A stretch of DNA of 64,000 nt, taken from assembly GCF_003696305.1 (NCBI RefSeq), contig NZ_RFFK01000006.1, forward strand, positions 269,684 through 333,683. Direction: 5' to 3'. Numbering within the stretch: position 1 is the first letter of the stretch; the number at the start of each line of letters is the position of its first letter. The DNA comes from Pseudomonas sp. AOB-7 (GTDB lineage: Bacteria > Pseudomonadota > Gammaproteobacteria > Pseudomonadales > Pseudomonadaceae). Below are positions 9,456 to 21,698 of the stretch, one piece after another. Below the pieces are notes generated by a model, which saw only the letters and a program-made list of their open reading frames with translations, was not told where the DNA came from and did no database searches. A program made the translations under genes and the position numbers.

Positions 9456-10517
9456 ATGCTGGACTGGAAGAATCGCGCGGCGAGCTCGCCCGACGCCGCC
9501 GCCAAGGCCGCCACGTACGCAGGCGAGCGCAGCGGCGCCAGCCTGATCGGTCGCGCGGTCGGCGGACTGCTCGGCCTCTACCTGCTGCTGGCCCTGGTGG
9601 TCGGCTGGTACTGGAGTCAGGAGCCGTCGGCCTTCCCGGTGCAGCAGCGGGCCCAGGCCGCGGCGGAGCAGGCCAAGCGCCAGCTGGTCGGCGGCTACAC
9701 CACGGTGGAGACCCTCAAGCAGGTGGCCGGCACCCTGCTGGACAAGCCCGGCGGCTACCTGTCCAACGACCTGGCGCCGCCCGGCCTGTGGCTGGACAAC
9801 ATGCCGAGCTGGGAATATGGCGTGCTGGTGCAGGTGCGTGACTTCTCCCGCGCCCTGCGCAAGGACTTCGCCCGCTCGCAGTCGCAATCCACCGAGGACC
9901 CGGACCTGGCCCAGGCCGAGCCGCGCTTTCACTTCGACAACAAGAGCTGGGCGCTGCCGGCCTCGGAGTCCGAGTACCGCGAAGGGATCAAGGCGCTGGA
10001 TCGCTACCTGGCCCGCCTGGCCGATCCGAGCAAGCAGAACGCGCAGTTCTATACCCGCGCCGACAACCTCAACAACTGGCTGGGCGACGCCGGCACCCGC
10101 CTCGGCTCGCTGTCGCAGCGGCTGTCCGCCAGCGTCGGCCAGGTGCGCCTGAATACCGAGGTGCTGCCGAGCGAGCCGGACGCCACGGCGGTGGGCGAGG
10201 GCGGCATCTACGAGACGCCCTGGCTGCAGATCGACAACGTGTTCTACGAGGCGCGCGGCCAGGCCTGGGCACTGGCCCACCTGCTGCGCGCGGTCGAGGT
10301 GGATTTCGCCGACGTGCTGGCGAAGAAGAACGCCACGGTCAGCGTGCGGCAGATCATCCGCGAGCTGGAGGCGGCGCAGGAAACCCTGTGGAGCCCGATG
10401 ATCCTCAACGGCAGCGGCTATGGCCTGCTGGCCAACCACTCGCTGGTGATGGCCAACTACATCTCACGGGCCAACGCGGCGATCATCGACCTGCGCCAGC
10501 TGCTGAGCCAGGGCTGA
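9456..10517 (+). CDS. DUF2333 family inner-membrane protein
   Basis: 353 residues with one membrane helix (about 32-52) close to the N-terminus and a long, mostly helical periplasmic domain, matching DUF2333 over its usual length. Function is unknown. The Shine-Dalgarno GAAGGA is well placed before the ATG. It overlaps the next gene by one base (TGATG at 10515-10519), so the two are translationally coupled. The same pair beside pta-ackA-slyD recalls the P. aeruginosa PA0834-PA0837 neighbourhood. Confidence 0.85.
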   Translation: MLDWKNRAASSPDAAAKAATYAGERSGASLIGRAVGGLLGLYLLLALVVGWYWSQEPSAFPVQQRAQAAAEQAKRQLVGGYTTVETLKQVAGTLLDKPGGYLSNDLAPPGLWLDNMPSWEYGVLVQVRDFSRALRKDFARSQSQSTEDPDLAQAEPRFHFDNKSWALPASESEYREGIKALDRYLARLADPSKQNAQFYTRADNLNNWLGDAGTRLGSLSQRLSASVGQVRLNTEVLPSEPDATAVGEGGIYETPWLQIDNVFYEARGQAWALAHLLRAVEVDFADVLAKKNATVSVRQIIRELEAAQETLWSPMILNGSGYGLLANHSLVMANYISRANAAIIDLRQLLSQG

Positions 10518-11056
10518 TGGCGGCGATCTCCGAGGCGGAAGCGGCGCATCGCGCCGCCTCCGACGCCGAGCGGGTGGCCTGGGTCGACGAACAGGACCGG
10601 CCGCTCGGCGGGGTGTCGCGCGCCGAGCTGCGCGAGCGCCGGTTGATCGGCCGCGGCACCTATATCCTGCTGTTCAACTCGGCCGGCCTGCTCTGCGTGC
10701 ACCGGCGCACCCTGAGCAAGGCGCTGTATCCCGGCTACTGGGACGTGGCCGCCGGCGGCATGGTGCTGGAAGGCGAGGCATACGCCGAGTCGGCCGAGCG
10801 CGAACTGGCCGAGGAATTGGGCATAGTCGGCGCCGAGCTGGTCGAGCATGCGCATTTTCTCTACGACACCCCGGAAAGCCGGCTGTGGTGCATGGCCTAC
10901 TCGGCGGTATCCGACGCGCCGCTGGTGTTGCAGCCGGAAGAAGTGCTGGAGGCGCGCTTCATCAGCGTCGAGCAGGCGCTGGAGGAGACCCGCCGCTTGC
11001 CCTATTGCCCGGATTCGCTGGCGGCATTGCAGCGTTATCTGGTCGCCCGCCGGTAG
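10517..11056 (+). CDS. Nudix hydrolase (YfcD-like)
   Basis: 179 residues. The Nudix box is complete: G-x5-E-x7-R-E-L-x-E-E-x-G-I, in GGMVLEGE..RELAEELGI near residues 80-103, so metal-dependent hydrolysis of a nucleoside-diphosphate-linked substrate is expected. Flanking sequence (TYILLFNSAGLLCVHRRT, YPGYWDVAAGG) is typical of the YfcD/IPP-isomerase-like branch. The ATG overlaps the TGA of the DUF2333 gene. It converges on pta with 133 bases between. The substrate is not predictable. Confidence 0.9.
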   Translation: MAAISEAEAAHRAASDAERVAWVDEQDRPLGGVSRAELRERRLIGRGTYILLFNSAGLLCVHRRTLSKALYPGYWDVAAGGMVLEGEAYAESAERELAEELGIVGAELVEHAHFLYDTPESRLWCMAYSAVSDAPLVLQPEEVLEARFISVEQALEETRRLPYCPDSLAALQRYLVARR

Positions 11057-11189
11057 ATACCGTCTTGGGGCTCACCTCGCGATAGCGAGTGCCCGCTCAA
11101 AGGCCGACCGGATTCCATCACGCCGTGCGCGCCAATGAGCGAGCGGCGAACAGCCGGCGCCAGGCGCCCCTGTGTCCATGCCTGGCGCT

Positions 11190-13283
11190 TCAGTTCGGCA
11201 GGTTGGCCGCCTGGATCGCGGTCAGCGCGATGGTGTAGACGATGTCGTCGACCAGGGCGCCGCGCGACAGGTCGTTCACCGGCTTGCGCAGGCCCTGCAG
11301 CATGGGGCCGACGCTGATGCAGTCGGCGCTGCGCTGCACCGCCTTGTAGGTGGTGTTGCCGGTGTTCAGGTCGGGGAACACGAACACCGTGGCACGCCCG
11401 GCCACCGGGCTGTTCGGTGCCTTCTGCCGGCCGACGCTGTCGATGGCGGCGGCGTCGTACTGCAAGGGCCCGTCGAGCAGCAGGTCGGGGCGCATCTCGC
11501 GCGCCAGGCGGGTGGCGGCGCGCACCTTCTCCACCTCCTCGCCGCTGCCGGAGTCGCCGGTGGAGTAGCTGAGCATGGCCACCCGCGGGGTGATGCCGAA
11601 GGCTTGCGCCGAGTCGGCGCTCTGCAGGGCGATCTCGGCCAGTTGTTCGGCGTTGGGGTCGGGGTTCACCGCGCAGTCGCCGTAGACCAGCACCTGATCC
11701 GGCAGCAGCATGAAGAACACCGAGGACACCAGGTTGTAGCCCGGCGCGGTCTTGATCAGCTGCAGCGCCGGGCGGATGGTGTTGGCGGTGGTGTGGATGG
11801 CGCCGGAGACCAGGCCGTCCACCTCGTCCAGGGCCAGCATCATGGTGCCCAGCACCACCGTGTCCTCCAGTTGCGCCTCGGCCATCGGTGCGTTGAGGCC
11901 CTTGCCCTTGCGCAGCTCGACCATGGGTTCGACGTAGCGCCCGCGGATCAGGTCCGGGTCGAGAATCTCCAGGCCCGCCGGCAGCTCGATGCCCTGGGCG
12001 CGGGCGACGGCGTGGACGGCGTCGGGCTTGGCCAGCAGCACGCAGCGGGCGATGCCGCGCGCCTGGCAGATCGCCGCCGCCTGCACGGTGCGCGGCTCGC
12101 TGCCCTCGGGCAGGACGATGCGCTTGGCCGCGGCCTTGGCCCGCTGCACCAACTGGTAGCGGAACGCCGGCGGCGACAGGCGCAGCTCGCGCGGCGTGCC
12201 GCAGCGGGTGGCCAGCCAGTCGTGGTCGATATGCCCGGCGACGAAGTCGGCGACCTTCTCCGCGCGCTCGCGGTCGTCCACCGGGATTTCCTTGTTCAGG
12301 CGGTTGAGGTTGGTGGCGGTGTCGTAGGAGCCGGTGCCCACCGTCATCACCGGCAGGCCGCTGGCCAGGGCGCCGCGGCACAGCTCCATGATGCGCGGGT
12401 CGGGGGCGAAGTCGCTGCACAGCAGCAGGCCGGCCAGTGGCACGCCGTTCATCGCCGCCAGCGCGGCGGAGAGGATGATGTCGTCGCGGTCGCCCGGGGT
12501 CACCACCAGGGTGCCGGGCTTGAGCAGCTGCACGCTGTTGGCCACGGCGCGGGCGCAGAGCACGATCTTCAGCATGCGCCGCTGCTCGTACCCGCCGGCG
12601 TTGAGGATGCGCGCGCCGAGCAGTTCGGCGACGTCCTTGGTGCGCGGCGCGTTGAGTTCCTCCTGCCAGGGGATGCAGCCGAGCAGGCGGAAGTCGGCGG
12701 TCTTGAGCAGCGGCGAGAGTTCCTGCAGGCGTTCGGCGAAAGCCGCCACGCCCTGTTCGCTGCGTACCTTGTTGAGGATCACGCCGAGCACCTTGGGGTC
12801 CTTCGGCCCGCCGAACAGCTGGGCCTGGATCTCGATGCGGTCGGACAGCTCGGTGAGGCTCTCGTCCTCCGGCGCGCTGACCAGGATCACGTCGGCGTCC
12901 AGGCTCTTGGCCAGGTGGAAGTTGACCCGCGCGGCGTAGCTGGCGTGACGGGTCGGCACCATGCCCTCGACTATGACCACGTCCTTGTCCACTGCGGCCC
13001 GTTGGTAGAGGCTGATGATCTCCTCGAGCAATTCGTCGAGCTGGCCGTCGCCGAGCATGCGTTCGACATGGCCGAGCGACAGCGGCTTGGGCGAGTTGAG
13101 GCCATGGGTGCGGGCGATCAGCTCGCTGGAGCGCTCCGGGCCCTCGTCGCCGGCATGCGGCTGGGCGATCGGCTTGAAGAAGCCGACCTTGAGGCCGCTG
13201 CGTTCCAGGGCGCCGACCAGGCCGAGGCTGATGGAGGTGAGGCCGACGCCGAAGCCGGTGGGGGCGATAAAGAAGGTATGCAT
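11190..13283 (-). CDS. pta: Phosphate acetyltransferase
   Basis: 697 residues, the long form of Pta. An N-terminal P-loop-like domain (APTGFGVGLTSISLGL) and a DRTGG domain precede the catalytic PTA domain (about 370-695), with SYSTGDSGSG and the closing VYTIALTAIQAANL. It converts acetyl-CoA and phosphate to acetyl phosphate and CoA, and runs in reverse for acetate uptake with AckA. GGAGAG stands five bases before the ATG. It lies 55 bases downstream of ackA on the same strand, so the pair is probably one operon in ackA-pta order. The spacer holds a short GAGCGCAGCGAAG repeat also seen near 63.28 kb. Confidence 0.97.
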   Translation of the reverse strand: MHTFFIAPTGFGVGLTSISLGLVGALERSGLKVGFFKPIAQPHAGDEGPERSSELIARTHGLNSPKPLSLGHVERMLGDGQLDELLEEIISLYQRAAVDKDVVIVEGMVPTRHASYAARVNFHLAKSLDADVILVSAPEDESLTELSDRIEIQAQLFGGPKDPKVLGVILNKVRSEQGVAAFAERLQELSPLLKTADFRLLGCIPWQEELNAPRTKDVAELLGARILNAGGYEQRRMLKIVLCARAVANSVQLLKPGTLVVTPGDRDDIILSAALAAMNGVPLAGLLLCSDFAPDPRIMELCRGALASGLPVMTVGTGSYDTATNLNRLNKEIPVDDRERAEKVADFVAGHIDHDWLATRCGTPRELRLSPPAFRYQLVQRAKAAAKRIVLPEGSEPRTVQAAAICQARGIARCVLLAKPDAVHAVARAQGIELPAGLEILDPDLIRGRYVEPMVELRKGKGLNAPMAEAQLEDTVVLGTMMLALDEVDGLVSGAIHTTANTIRPALQLIKTAPGYNLVSSVFFMLLPDQVLVYGDCAVNPDPNAEQLAEIALQSADSAQAFGITPRVAMLSYSTGDSGSGEEVEKVRAATRLAREMRPDLLLDGPLQYDAAAIDSVGRQKAPNSPVAGRATVFVFPDLNTGNTTYKAVQRSADCISVGPMLQGLRKPVNDLSRGALVDDIVYTIALTAIQAANLPN

Positions 13284-13304
13284 GGTCTCTCCAGATATGG
13301 GGGC

Positions 13305-13330
13305 GCTGAGCGCAGCGAAGCCCAGCGGCG
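13305..13330 (+). repeat. Short dispersed repeat (GCTGAGCGCAGCGAAGCCCA) between ackA and pta
   Basis: The 26 bases match 63279-63304 at 23 positions in the same orientation. The motif is GAGCGCAGCGAA followed by a CCCA block. It probably belongs to a common Pseudomonas intergenic repeat. Confidence 0.55.
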
Positions 13331-13338
13331 ATTCGGGC

Positions 13339-14526
<1,188 letters not shown>

Positions 14527-14823
14527 TTAGGCTTCCTTGAAATCATCGTTCGGCCGTCCCGTAGCGCACCAGCCGCAGGGAAAGGCGCTGCCTAAGCGGG
14601 CCTGGCGCTGTTCGGGGTCGAGCACCCAGGGGCGATTCTGCCAGGGCGGGCGGTGACGCAGGTGCTGAGTATGGCCGCAGGACAAGACTGCCACCCAGTC
14701 GCCGTGCTCGTCCTGACGGAAGTCAAGCAGGCGCGGCGCCCCTGCCGCCGGCCGTTTGTCCGGGCTCGGGTCGCATTCGCCTGCGGCCTTGGTTAAACTC
14801 GCTCGTTCATCATTCTTCTGCAA
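14527..14823 (-). CDS. DUF3565 family protein, putative zinc-binding
   Basis: Up to 98 residues. The conserved part (about residue 31 onward) has LDFRQDEHGDWVAVLSCGH, HLRHRPPWQNRPWV and a final CGWC; the cysteines and histidines suggest a small zinc site. This is the DUF3565 pattern. Function is unknown. The start is uncertain: the only in-frame opening upstream of the domain is a TTG at 14823 with a poor Shine-Dalgarno, 12 bases from the divergent slyD start, and the first 30 residues are not family-like. The stop codon abuts the ackA ATG. Confidence 0.7.
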   Translation of the reverse strand: MQKNDERASLTKAAGECDPSPDKRPAAGAPRLLDFRQDEHGDWVAVLSCGHTQHLRHRPPWQNRPWVLDPEQRQARLGSAFPCGWCATGRPNDDFKEA

Positions 14824-14835
14824 AAGGTCTCACCC

Positions 14836-15321
14836 ATGCTGATCGCCGCCAACAAGGCCGTCTCCATCGACTATACCCTGACCAACGATGCCGGTGAGGT
14901 GATCGACAGCTCGGCTGGCGGCGCGCCGCTGGTCTATCTGCATGGTGCGGGCAACATCATCGCCGGTCTGGAAAAGGCCCTGGTCGGCAAGCAGGTCGGC
15001 GACGAGCTGGACGTCTCGGTCGAGCCGGAAGAGGCCTACGGCGAATACAGCGCCGAACTGGTCGCCACCCTCAGCCGCGCCATGTTCGAAGGCGTCGACG
15101 AGCTGGAAGTGGGCATGCAGTTCCACGCCTCCGGCCCGGACGGCAGCATGCAGATCGTCACCATCCGCGATCTGGACGGCGACGACGTGACCGTCGACGG
15201 CAACCACCCGCTGGCCGGCCAGCGCCTGAACTTCAAGGTCAAGGTGGTCAATGTGCGCGACGCCAGCGCCGAGGAAGTGGCCCACGGCCATATCCACGGC
15301 GAAGGCGGTCACCACCACTGA
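14836..15321 (+). CDS. slyD: FKBP-type peptidyl-prolyl isomerase SlyD
   Basis: 161 residues. It has the FKBP fold interrupted by the IF chaperone insert, with YLHGAGNIIAGLEKALVGKQVGDE and the VEPEEAYGEYSAEL turn. The C-terminal tail is short and histidine-rich (HGHIHGEGGHHH), much smaller than the metal-binding tail of E. coli SlyD. It should catalyse proline isomerisation in the cytoplasm and may bind nickel through the tail. A terminator follows at 15403. Confidence 0.92.
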   Translation: MLIAANKAVSIDYTLTNDAGEVIDSSAGGAPLVYLHGAGNIIAGLEKALVGKQVGDELDVSVEPEEAYGEYSAELVATLSRAMFEGVDELEVGMQFHASGPDGSMQIVTIRDLDGDDVTVDGNHPLAGQRLNFKVKVVNVRDASAEEVAHGHIHGEGGHHH

Positions 15322-15402
15322 TCGGCAGGGCGTGCGGATCGTCCGAAACGACCTCCGGTCGTTCCATCATGGCGATCCGCTGCTAAGCTGAATCTTGCGA
15401 AG

Positions 15403-15426
15403 AAGGCGCCGATAGGCGCCTTTTTT
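15403..15426 (+). terminator. Rho-independent terminator after slyD
   Basis: AAGGCGCC, loop GATA, GGCGCCTT running into a TTTTTT tract, 82 bases after the slyD stop. Confidence 0.88.
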
Positions 15427-15560
15427 GTCGCAGGCCAGCGTTGCCTGCCACCCGCGGGCCGTCGCCGGCGCGTCGAAAAACGCACCAGGCGTTTTGTGCG
15501 CGCAGGCCATCGCTGGTCGCCTTGTGGGCCGTCGCGCCGAATCTGTCGAGGAAGTCCATC

Positions 15561-16055
15561 ATGAGTGCTTTTCACGATCTCAACCTGCGTGCGCTGGATG
15601 GCCAGGACCTGCCGCTGGCGCCTTACAAGGGCCAGGTGGTGCTGGTGGTCAACGTCGCCTCCAAGTGCGGCCTGACTCCGCAGTACGCCGGGCTGGAAAA
15701 GCTCCATCAGCAGTACAAGGGCAAGGGCTTCACCGTGCTCGGCCTGCCGTGCAACCAGTTCGCCGGGCAGGAGCCGGGCAGCGAGGAGGCGATCCGCGAA
15801 TTCTGCAGCCTCAACTACGGGGTGACCTTTCCCCTGGGCAGCAAGCTGGAGGTCAACGGCCCCGGCCGCCACCCGCTGTATCGCCTGCTGGCCGGCGAAG
15901 GCGCGGAGTTTCCCGGCGACATCACCTGGAATTTCGAGAAGTTCCTGGTCGGCCAGGACGGCCGGGTGCTGGCGCGCTTTTCGCCGCGCACCGCGCCGGA
16001 CGATCCGGCGCTGATGCAGGCCATCGAGAAGGCGCTCGGCCTGGCAGACCGCTGA
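15561..16055 (+). CDS. Glutathione peroxidase family thiol peroxidase
   Basis: 164 residues. The peroxidatic residue is cysteine, not selenocysteine, at position 36 (VASKCGLTPQY). The glutamine and second cysteine lie in LGLPCNQFAGQEPG, and the tryptophan-asparagine pair in DITWNFEKFLV. Enzymes of this type reduce hydroperoxides and often use thioredoxin rather than glutathione. The ATG at 15561 has a GAGGAAG nine bases upstream; longer in-frame openings lack family similarity. The stop codon TGA (16053-16055) overlaps the end of the inverted 127-bp repeat by two bases. Confidence 0.93.
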   Translation: MSAFHDLNLRALDGQDLPLAPYKGQVVLVVNVASKCGLTPQYAGLEKLHQQYKGKGFTVLGLPCNQFAGQEPGSEEAIREFCSLNYGVTFPLGSKLEVNGPGRHPLYRLLAGEGAEFPGDITWNFEKFLVGQDGRVLARFSPRTAPDDPALMQAIEKALGLADR

Positions 16056-16180
16056 AAAACTACCTGCGTTGGCAATCCTGCGTTAAAAGCGGCCTCAAAA
16101 TGCTCATTTACAGCACGTAAACTCCGCTTTTTCGGCCGCTTTTGCCTTGTCTTGCCTGCCTCGCCTACGTTTTTCAACGG
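16054..16180 (-). repeat. 127-bp palindromic dispersed repeat, copy 2 (inverted)
   Basis: The reverse complement aligns without gaps to 5371-5497, with 112 of 127 bases identical. The arm that reads ACAGGC/GCCTGT in copy 1 reads GCGGCC/GGCCGC here, so three substitutions on one side are each matched on the other. The centre is TTTAC-GTGCT-GTAAA. It begins at the stop codon of the peroxidase gene and could end its transcript. Confidence 0.85.
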
Positions 16181-16286
16181 CCCGCTGTAACGGCGAATCG
16201 GCCAATCCGCCGGCCGTTTCGACGGCCAGCCTTGTTCCCCGCTCCTCTCGGCGGCTTAATCGGGCGATCTGCCGAGGAGTCCGCCC

Positions 16287-17024
16287 ATGACCAGTTTCCC
16301 CCGCGACCCCGACGAGGCCATGGCCTCGCCGGCCGCCCTGCGCGCGCTGATCGAAAGCCGTCGCGCGGTGCGCCGTTTCACCGCCGAGCCGGTGCCGGAG
16401 GCGGTGATCCGCGACTGCCTGGAACTGGCGGTGCTGGCGCCGAACTCCTGCAACCTGCAGCCCTGGAGTTTTCAGGTGATCCGCGAGCCGGCACTGCTGG
16501 CACAGCTGCACCCGGTGTGCATGAGCCAGCACGCCGCCCGCGCGCCGCTGATCATCGCCGTGCTGGCGCGCCCGGATACCTGGCGCCAGGCCTGCCGGCA
16601 GATCGTCGAGCACTGGCCGGAAGCCGAGGTGCCGGCGCGCATCCGCCACTTCTACGGCAAAACCGCGCCGTTCCAGTACAACCAGGGCCCGCTGGGCCTG
16701 CTCGGCCTGTTCAAGCGCCAGCTGGTGCGCCTGCTGGCGCTGCGCAAGCCGCTGATGCGCAGGCCCAACAGCCGCGCCGAGATGCGCCTGTGGGCGACCA
16801 AGTCCACCGCCCTGGCGGCGCAGAATCTGATGCTGGCGTTCCACAGTCACGGCTACGCCACCTGCCCGATGGAGGGCTTCGACGAGGTGCGCCTGCGCCG
16901 GGTGCTGGAGATTCCGCGCCAGGCCATTCCGATCATGCTGCTGGCGGTCGGTCGCCAGGGCGAGAGGGGCGTGTACAACCCGCGCCTGCGCTTTGCGCTG
17001 GAGCAGCAGGTGACCTGGCGCTGA
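16287..17024 (+). CDS. Nitroreductase family protein
   Basis: 245 residues. The N-terminal signature SRRAVRRFTAEPVPE and LAPNSCNLQPWSFQVI are the FMN-binding elements of the nitroreductase fold, and the C-terminal GYATCPMEGFDE closes the active site. Such flavoproteins reduce nitro groups, quinones or related acceptors with NAD(P)H; the physiological substrate is unknown. The middle (about 95-165) carries a longer, basic, helical insertion (KRQLVRLLALRKPLMRR). The gene is between the repeat and the clpB promoter and seems to be transcribed alone. Confidence 0.87.
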   Translation: MTSFPRDPDEAMASPAALRALIESRRAVRRFTAEPVPEAVIRDCLELAVLAPNSCNLQPWSFQVIREPALLAQLHPVCMSQHAARAPLIIAVLARPDTWRQACRQIVEHWPEAEVPARIRHFYGKTAPFQYNQGPLGLLGLFKRQLVRLLALRKPLMRRPNSRAEMRLWATKSTALAAQNLMLAFHSHGYATCPMEGFDEVRLRRVLEIPRQAIPIMLLAVGRQGERGVYNPRLRFALEQQVTWR

Positions 17025-17044
17025 CCTGGATCAAGGCGTCCCGG

Positions 17045-17072
17045 CTTGAATACGGCGTAATCGTCCTCATCT
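17045..17072 (+). promoter_or_regulatory. Sigma-32 heat-shock promoter of clpB
   Basis: A -35 CTTGAAT (17045-17051), a 13-base spacer and a -10 CCTCATCT (17065-17072) closely follow the RpoH pattern CTTGAAA / CCCCATNT. It is 73 bases upstream of the clpB ATG. Confidence 0.85.
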
Positions 17073-17145
17073 AGTCTTCATCTCGGCGGGTTTCTGTATC
17101 CGGGGATTGTGGTCCCGGCCCGCTTTTCTAGAAGGAAGGACATCT

Positions 17146-19710
<2,565 letters not shown>

Positions 19711-19729
19711 TTGCGCTCGATGTAAAAAC

Positions 19730-19761
19730 AAGGCCCGCCAAATTGGCGGGCCTTTGCTTTT
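19730..19761 (+). terminator. Rho-independent terminator after clpB
   Basis: AAGGCCCGCC, loop AAATT, GGCGGGCCTT, then TGCTTTT, 20 bases after the clpB stop. Confidence 0.9.
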
Positions 19762-19784
19762 GCGCGGGAAATCGGTCAGGCGGC

Positions 19785-19924
19785 CCCGGATTGCATCCGG
19801 GCTACGGAACTGTTCAATTGAGGGTCGGCCGGACGCGATCAGGCCCCTCGCCCCACTGGGGAGAGGGTTAGGGAGAAGGGAGAACTGACAGCCCGTATGG
19901 CGGATGTGGCTTTTTACATCCGCC
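19785..19924. repeat. Composite of short intergenic repeats between clpB and dld
   Basis: The 251-base gap holds no gene. Visible modules are CCCCGGATTGCATCCGGGCT (19785-19804, a motif also near 29.71 and 36.38 kb), a pyrimidine/purine block CCCCTCGCCCC..GAGAGGG (about 19847-19868), and a perfect 9-bp stem GGCGGATGT/ACATCCGCC (19899-19924) that may serve as terminator for dld on the other strand. A further GTGGATC..GATCCAC palindrome lies near 19931-19955. Confidence 0.6.
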
Positions 19925-19961
19925 GCAATGGTGGATCGATAAAGCGTGATCCACCCTACGC

Positions 19962-21695
19962 TCAATGCTCCTTTCCGCAGCAGCCACCCCAGTGCTTCTG
20001 CTTCGAGGTATGGCCGATGCCGGGGTTGAAGCTGTTGGTCGGGTCGAGTTCGCGGTAGAAGCCGGCCAGCGCCGGTTTGGCCACGTACAGGTGGCCGACG
20101 TTGTGCTCGGCCGGGTACTCGGCGCGGCGCTCGTCCAGCAGCGCCCACATGCGGTGCTCCATCGCCAGCGGGTCGACGCCTTTCTTGACGATGTAGTCCT
20201 GGTGGAACACGTGGCAGAAGAAGTGCCCGTAGTAGAGCTTGTGCACGATCTGCTCTTCCAGCTCGGCGGGCAATTTTTCGACCCAGTCGCGGTCGTTGCG
20301 GCGCAGGGCGATATCCAGCGCGACTATGTCTTCCACGCTGCCGCGGTGCGCCTCGCGGTAGCGGATCGCCGCGCCGGCGATGGCGAAACGGTGGAGGAAG
20401 GCCTTGCGTCCCTCCTCGGCGTCGCACTCGAAGAAGGCGCCGCTGGTGCTGCCGGCGAAATACTCGGCGAGAAAGGCGCGGGTCTGCTCCAGGGTGTCGT
20501 TGGACACCCGCAGCAGCAGGTGATGCTCGTAGCGCTCGCGGTACTCGCGCATGCGCTTGGGTAGGTGGCTGGGCAGCAGGTTCATCGCCGCCTGCAGCAC
20601 GCGATCGGTCACCCCGCGCAGGCCGAAGCGTTCGAAGAAGCCGTCGATGCGGCTCTTCAGGGCGAAGGCGGCCGGCACCCTGGCGGTGCCGAACTTGTCG
20701 ATCACCAGGAAGCTGTCCTTGCCGTACTTCTCGCCGATGTCGAAGGCGGTACGGTGGATGTATTCGCCGGCGATCGGCAGGCGCGGCAGGTGGGTGAGCA
20801 GGTGGCGGCGCACCTCGGTGAGGTCGTGCGGGTCGTTGCTGCCGATATAGAACACCGTGCTCGGCTCCTTGGGGAAGGTGTCCAGGCGCACGGCGAACAG
20901 GCACAGCTTGCCGGCCGAGCCGGAGGCCTCGAACAGCCGCGAGGGGTCGGCGTTGAAGCGTGCCGGGGTGTCGGCATCGACGTCGCGCACGTGTTCGCCG
21001 TAGCGTGCGTCGGAGGCCTTGGCGGTCGCCTCGTTGCGGATCTGTTGCGGACCGTAGTCGCCGTTCTGCAGGCGGGTGAGGATTTCCTCGGGGTTGTCGC
21101 CCAGCTCGATGCCCAGGTGATTGACCAGCTGCAGCGTGCCGTCGTCTCGCACCTGGGCGTACAGCGCCAGCTCGGTGTAGGCCGGGCCGCGGCGCACCAG
21201 GGCGCCGCCGGAGTTGTTGCAGATGCCGCCGAGCACCGAGGCGCCGATGCAGGACGAGCCGATCACCGAATGCGGCTCGCGGTTGAGCGGCGCCAGCGCC
21301 TGCTCCAGGCGGTCGAGGGTGGCGCCGGGCAGGCACACCACCTGCTCGCCGTCGTTGATCAGCTGCACGCCGGCGATGCGCAGGGTGCTGATCAGCACGA
21401 TCTCGCGGTCGTAGTCGTCGCCGTCCGGGGTCGAGCCGCCGGTCAAGCCGGTGTTGGCCGCCTGCATGATGACGATGCGGTCGGCCGCCACCGCCGCCTG
21501 CAGCACCCGCCATTGCTCCAGCAGCGAGCCGGGGCGCACCACCGCCAGGACGCTGCCCTGGCCGCTGCGGTGGCCCTTGCGAAAGCGCCGGGTGGCCTGC
21601 TCGTCGGTCAGCACGTAGGCGTCGCCCACCACCTGGCGCAGCTGCGCCAGCAGGGTGGCCGAGGCGACGCTTGCGATCTCCTGTGCGGCGCCCAT
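19962..21695 (-). CDS. dld: Quinone-dependent D-lactate dehydrogenase
   Basis: 577 residues, close to E. coli Dld (571). The N-terminal FAD_binding_4 domain has VVRPGSLLEQW, the ANTGLTGGSTP loop and IGSSCIGASVLGGICNNSGG. The C-terminal membrane-binding D-lactate dehydrogenase domain has YYGHFFCHVFHQDYIVKKG and EHNVGHLY, and the protein ends CCGKEH. It oxidises D-lactate to pyruvate at the inner membrane and passes electrons to quinone. It is the last gene of the minus-strand lldP-lldD-dld operon, three bases after lldD. Several Pseudomonas instead carry an unrelated FAD/4Fe-4S protein at this locus; this one is of the Dld type. Confidence 0.93.
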   Translation of the reverse strand: MGAAQEIASVASATLLAQLRQVVGDAYVLTDEQATRRFRKGHRSGQGSVLAVVRPGSLLEQWRVLQAAVAADRIVIMQAANTGLTGGSTPDGDDYDREIVLISTLRIAGVQLINDGEQVVCLPGATLDRLEQALAPLNREPHSVIGSSCIGASVLGGICNNSGGALVRRGPAYTELALYAQVRDDGTLQLVNHLGIELGDNPEEILTRLQNGDYGPQQIRNEATAKASDARYGEHVRDVDADTPARFNADPSRLFEASGSAGKLCLFAVRLDTFPKEPSTVFYIGSNDPHDLTEVRRHLLTHLPRLPIAGEYIHRTAFDIGEKYGKDSFLVIDKFGTARVPAAFALKSRIDGFFERFGLRGVTDRVLQAAMNLLPSHLPKRMREYRERYEHHLLLRVSNDTLEQTRAFLAEYFAGSTSGAFFECDAEEGRKAFLHRFAIAGAAIRYREAHRGSVEDIVALDIALRRNDRDWVEKLPAELEEQIVHKLYYGHFFCHVFHQDYIVKKGVDPLAMEHRMWALLDERRAEYPAEHNVGHLYVAKPALAGFYRELDPTNSFNPGIGHTSKQKHWGGCCGKEH

Positions 21696-21698
21696 GGC

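Noticed and set aside
16142..16200. ORF starts encoding CLAYVFQRP at both 127-bp repeats (also near 5350-5409)
   Set aside because: The peptide comes from translating the repeat itself; such openings have no ribosome-binding site and no conserved protein.
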